This document shows, in pieces, positions 6,326 through 8,782 of a stretch of DNA of 8,782 nucleotides; positions within the stretch are counted from its first letter, which is position 1; every line of letters starts with the position of its first letter. The notes beneath the pieces are model-generated. The model was given only the letters and a program-made list of their open reading frames with translations. It did not search any database and was not told the origin of the DNA. This DNA comes from Planctomycetota bacterium (GTDB lineage Bacteria > Planctomycetota > Phycisphaerae > UBA1845 > PWPN01), in contig JACQVT010000594.1 of assembly GCA_016209665.1 (NCBI GenBank), positions 1 to 8,782 on the forward strand, written 5' to 3'. A program made the position numbers and the translations under genes.

Positions 6326-7345
6326 ATGGAGGCATCTGCCACACTGCTGCCGACGGCCGAGCCCGCCGCGATCCGGCGGGTAAACCAGTTGTACCATGAC
6401 CTGACCCAGGCGACATTCGACGCGGAGCATCGGTATCGGCATCGCGTCGAGGCGGCGTTCTGGCGGTTGGTCGCCCGCCGACTCGATGTCGTGGACGGCA
6501 CGATGGAACCTCCTCGCCTTGTTGTCGATCTGGCCTGCGGCACAGGGTTCGTCGCCCGCATATTGGGCCGAGCCTTAAGGCCGGTCGACCGGCTGATGGC
6601 GATCGATGTCAGCACCGCGGCGCTGCACACCACAATGCGAAGCTACGCGACGTGCCGTGAGCAGACCTTCGGGCGGCTCATCGTCGCGGCCGCCGACGGT
6701 CAGATACTGCCCCTGCCGTCGGGGTCGGTGGACCTGTTCGCCATCAACGCCGCGCTGCACCACATGCCAGACCCGGTATCGGTGCTCGGAGAGGTGGACC
6801 GCGTGCTCAAGCCGGGTGGCCTGTTCGCCCTGGGCTTTGAACCGAACTCTCGACACTTCGCGTCGCGGGTGGCGGGGCTGTCGCGCGGCATCGACCGGTT
6901 GGCCTGGTACGCCAGTCCGCGGCAGAATGTCCGGCGGGCGAAAGCACGGCTGATGCGCTCCGCGATGTCGGTTGGCGGTGTCGGTGAGCCTCCGCCGGAA
7001 CGCATCGTCGCGATCATCAACGACACCTTGCTCCGCGAGCGGTCCGTGACAGGTCCCCTCGACGCCGGGCGGATGCTCGATCTGGTCGATCCGCACGCCC
7101 GAGGCGCGGGCCATGCGGCGGGGTTCGATGCCATTCGGCTGCTGCGCACCTGCTTCGTGGACTACCACATCGTCCGGTTGTTTTCGTCGGACTACCTGGG
7201 CGAAACCCCGCGGCGGTGGCGTCTGGTCCGCGGGCTGATCGACGGGGGCTGGCGACTGCTGCTGCCCGGGCACGGATCCTTGTTCAGTTGGGTCATCCGC
7301 AAGCCTGATGGCGGGGCTGACGAGGGAGGGGTGCGACCATGCTGA
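6326..7345 (+). CDS. Class I SAM-dependent methyltransferase
   Basis: Encodes 339 residues. Motif I is VVDLACGTGFVARIL (Asp68 and the glycine loop near 72-74), the SAM-binding signature. AIDVS (Asp94) is the acidic end of strand 2 that holds the ribose hydroxyls. LPLPSGSVDLFAINAALHHMPDP (about 128-150) is motif IV with the following helix, and VLKPGGLFALGFEPN is the next conserved strand. This is a methyltransferase-11 type domain. About 150 extra C-terminal residues, with LRTCFVDYHIVRLFSSDYLGE, are not recognised and may form a substrate cap. It probably methylates a sugar, lipid carrier or acceptor in the polysaccharide pathway; this is inferred from neighbours only. Its start is 3 nt after the ligase-like gene and its TGA overlaps the next start by 7 nt, so expression is probably coupled to both. 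The family is certain, the substrate unknown. Confidence 0.9.
   Translation: MEASATLLPTAEPAAIRRVNQLYHDLTQATFDAEHRYRHRVEAAFWRLVARRLDVVDGTMEPPRLVVDLACGTGFVARILGRALRPVDRLMAIDVSTAALHTTMRSYATCREQTFGRLIVAAADGQILPLPSGSVDLFAINAALHHMPDPVSVLGEVDRVLKPGGLFALGFEPNSRHFASRVAGLSRGIDRLAWYASPRQNVRRAKARLMRSAMSVGGVGEPPPERIVAIINDTLLRERSVTGPLDAGRMLDLVDPHARGAGHAAGFDAIRLLRTCFVDYHIVRLFSSDYLGETPRRWRLVRGLIDGGWRLLLPGHGSLFSWVIRKPDGGADEGGVRPC
7324..7331 (+). promoter_or_regulatory. Ribosome binding site (GGGAGGGG) for the fourth glycosyltransferase
   Basis: Strong purine run with 7 nt to ATG 7339, located inside the 3' end of the methyltransferase gene. It confirms the 7-nt gene overlap. Confidence 0.75.
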
Positions 7346-8598
7346 CCCTCCAGGATCCGCGGCCGGACGTTCAACCGTTGCCGGCCCGCGTGTCGATCGA
7401 CCGGCCTGTGCGCGTGCTGCACGTCGTGCCGCAGTTGTCCAGCGGCGGCATGGAGCGGGCGATGCTGCGGCTGATCCAGCGGTCGCTGCTGCACGATCGC
7501 GGGCAGGCCGGCCGCAGCGGCGTCCAGCATGGCATCTGCGTGCTGAACGACATCCGCGAGGACCTGCGGGAACAGTGTCCGCAGGACGTCCCCACCTGGG
7601 TGTTCGATGGTGATCGGCGGGGCGGGCGCTATCAGACGTGGCGGCGGCTGCGGGATGTGATCCAACGATTCGCGCCGGACGTGGTCCATGCCCGCAGCAC
7701 CGGTGCGTGGTTTGACGCGGCTGCCGCCGTGATAGGTTTGCCGCGGGTCCGTCTGTTGTTGAGCTTTCACGGGTGCACGACGCTGCGACCGCCGGGCTGG
7801 CGGCGCCGGCTCGTGGATCGGTGGACCACCGGGCGGGCGGACGCCGTGCTGACCGTGTCGCGGGAAGCGGCCGAACGGCTCCACAAGCAGATGCGCGTGC
7901 CGGGCGACAAACAGGTGGTCATCCACAACGGCGTGGACACGAACCTGTATTGCCCCGCCGAGGCCGACGCCGAAATCATCGACATCCGACGTCGCACGCA
8001 CCTGCCCCCCAACGCCGATGTAGCCATCTGCGTCGCCAATCTGCTGCCCATCAAGGGGCTCGATCTGCTCGTGCGGGCGTGGCGGCAGGTCCACATGGGC
8101 GACCCGCTGGCCCGGCTGCTGCTGGTCGGCGAGGGACCGCTCCGCGGGGACTTGGAGCAACTGATCCGGCAACTGCGATGCACGAACATCGTCCGGCTGC
8201 TGGGCAACCGCGAGGATGTGCCTTCGCTGCTGCGGGCGGCCGACATGTTCGTCCTGCCCAGTTGGTACGAGGGCTGCAGCAACGCCACGCTCGAAGCGAT
8301 GGCCAGCGGGCTGCCGGTGCTGGCCTGCGACGTGGGCGGCATGCCCGAGCTGGTCGCGCAGAACCGGACGGGCTGGCTGGTCCGGCCCGGGGACGTGGAG
8401 GCCCTGTCGAACCTGCTGCTGACGGTGTTGCTCGACCGGTGCCTGCGTCACCGGGTGGGCGCGGCGGGCCGCGACGCGGCCGTCAAGCATTTTGGAATCG
8501 ACACCTGGGTGGCCCGGCACGCCGCCCTCTATCGCCGCCTGGCCGGCGTGCGTCCGCCTCAGCACGCGCCGCGGGAGGACCCGGCATGTGCGGAATAA
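7339..8598 (+). CDS. GT4 family glycosyltransferase
   Basis: Encodes 419 residues. After about 24 variable residues the fold begins with VRVLHVVPQLSSGGMERAM (GGMER at 36-40), the GT4 N-terminal loop seen in Stp2-like transferases of PEP-CTERM loci and in many capsule enzymes. RFAPDVVHARSTGAW and LLLSFHGCTTL fit the acceptor domain. VVIHNGVDTNLY (near 193-204) is the hinge. The donor domain shows VANLLPIKGLDLLVRAW, LLLVGEGPLRGDLE, VRLLGNREDVPSLLRAADMF and a complete EX7E motif EGCSNATLE with Glu311 and Glu319. Donor binding by the EX7E glutamates and a retaining mechanism follow from the family; the sugar is unknown. It starts within the end of the methyltransferase gene (7-nt overlap), and its 3' end overlaps the amidotransferase start by 13 nt. 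No palindromic repeat is present in this one. Confidence 0.92.
   Translation: MLTLQDPRPDVQPLPARVSIDRPVRVLHVVPQLSSGGMERAMLRLIQRSLLHDRGQAGRSGVQHGICVLNDIREDLREQCPQDVPTWVFDGDRRGGRYQTWRRLRDVIQRFAPDVVHARSTGAWFDAAAAVIGLPRVRLLLSFHGCTTLRPPGWRRRLVDRWTTGRADAVLTVSREAAERLHKQMRVPGDKQVVIHNGVDTNLYCPAEADAEIIDIRRRTHLPPNADVAICVANLLPIKGLDLLVRAWRQVHMGDPLARLLLVGEGPLRGDLEQLIRQLRCTNIVRLLGNREDVPSLLRAADMFVLPSWYEGCSNATLEAMASGLPVLACDVGGMPELVAQNRTGWLVRPGDVEALSNLLLTVLLDRCLRHRVGAAGRDAAVKHFGIDTWVARHAALYRRLAGVRPPQHAPREDPACAE
8573..8579 (+). promoter_or_regulatory. Ribosome binding site (GGGAGGA) for the amidotransferase gene
   Basis: Six nt before ATG 8586, inside the end of the fourth glycosyltransferase gene. It fixes the start that places Cys at position 2, as the family requires. 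Confidence 0.75.
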
Positions 8599-8782
8599 CG
8601 GGACTGGTCCGTTTTTCGGGGTTGCGGCCCGACGAACGCGACCGCGGGTGGCGGATGGCGACCCTTCTGCGGCATCGCGGCCCCGATGCGCTCGGCTCGT
8701 TCGCCGATGACTGCGCCAGCCTGGGCCACGCACGGCTGAGCATCATCGACCCGACGGCCGGACACCAGCCCATGTCCAACGA
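8586..8782 (+). CDS. asnB: Asparagine synthetase (glutamine-hydrolysing)-type amidotransferase, N-terminal part (3' truncated by window edge)
   Basis: Only the first 65 codons are visible. The protein starts MCGITGLVRF. Cys2, exposed after removal of Met1, is the nucleophile of class II (Ntn-type) glutamine amidotransferases, which release ammonia from glutamine. LRHRGPD (28-34) and GHARLSIID (47-55) are the conserved glutamine-pocket motifs of AsnB. The synthetase domain should follow beyond the edge. Homologues in exopolysaccharide and exosortase loci are thought to amidate or aminate a cell-surface polymer or precursor rather than to make free asparagine; that role here is inference. The gene overlaps the preceding glycosyltransferase by 13 nt and has its own GGGAGGA site, so it is part of the same operon. 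Confidence 0.92.
   Translation, partial: MCGITGLVRFSGLRPDERDRGWRMATLLRHRGPDALGSFADDCASLGHARLSIIDPTAGHQPMSN

Noticed and set aside
4742..6442. A 566-codon open frame on the minus strand opposite the ligase-like gene
   Set aside because: Its product is Arg/Gln/His/Pro-rich with no recognisable motif. It mirrors the third-position GC bias of the plus-strand gene, which has clear membrane segments and Wzy_C motifs.
7192..8733. A 513-codon open frame on the minus strand opposite the fourth glycosyltransferase
   Set aside because: Composition is typical of antisense reading of GC-rich coding DNA. It runs across two well-supported plus-strand genes and shows no domain signature.

Overview
The window is GC-rich (about two-thirds G+C by eye). 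It is almost entirely filled by one plus-strand gene cluster for surface or extracellular polysaccharide assembly. Gene order is: a SAM methyltransferase (cut by the left edge), a 162-bp intergenic gap, glycosyltransferase, glycosyltransferase, glycosyltransferase, a multi-membrane-span O-antigen ligase/polymerase-type protein, a second SAM methyltransferase, a fourth glycosyltransferase, and the start of an asparagine-synthetase-type amidotransferase (cut by the right edge). From 701 onwards the genes are packed head to tail. Gaps are 3 to 6 nt or the genes overlap, and most starts have a clear purine-rich ribosome binding site, so they look like one translationally coupled operon.

The gene set matches the sugar-polymer loci that accompany exosortase/PEP-CTERM systems in Gram-negative bacteria: GT4 transferases, an 'exosortase-associated O-glycosylation ligase'-like membrane protein, and an AsnB-type amidotransferase. 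No exosortase or PEP-CTERM protein is visible, so that link is inference. High GC, gene style and gene content would fit a planctomycete or another free-living Gram-negative lineage, but taxonomy cannot be fixed from this window. A plausible division of labour is that the four glycosyltransferases build a lipid-linked oligosaccharide, the methyltransferases and the amidotransferase decorate it or its precursors, and the membrane protein polymerises it or transfers it to an acceptor.

The unexpected feature is a 63-bp imperfect palindromic repeat present twice, at 2927-2989 and 6242-6304. The copies have equal length, the same orientation and 51 of 63 identical bases. Both lie inside coding sequence and are read in the same frame, giving related 21-residue peptides that share DASR-x-VACQG. 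Each copy is flanked by a 3-bp direct repeat (TCG/TCG and CAA/CAA). Element plus duplication is therefore 66 bp, exactly 22 codons, so insertion keeps the host gene open. One copy sits in the linker between the two domains of a glycosyltransferase. The other sits in the C-terminal tail of the membrane protein, just before the ribosome binding site of the next gene. This looks like a small mobile palindromic element that inserts in frame into protein genes, similar in behaviour to the Rickettsia palindromic elements but unrelated in visible sequence as far as I can tell.

The only stretch without a gene is 539-700. It holds a 7-bp-stem hairpin, a perfect 12-bp palindrome and an AAGGAGG site, but no convincing promoter.
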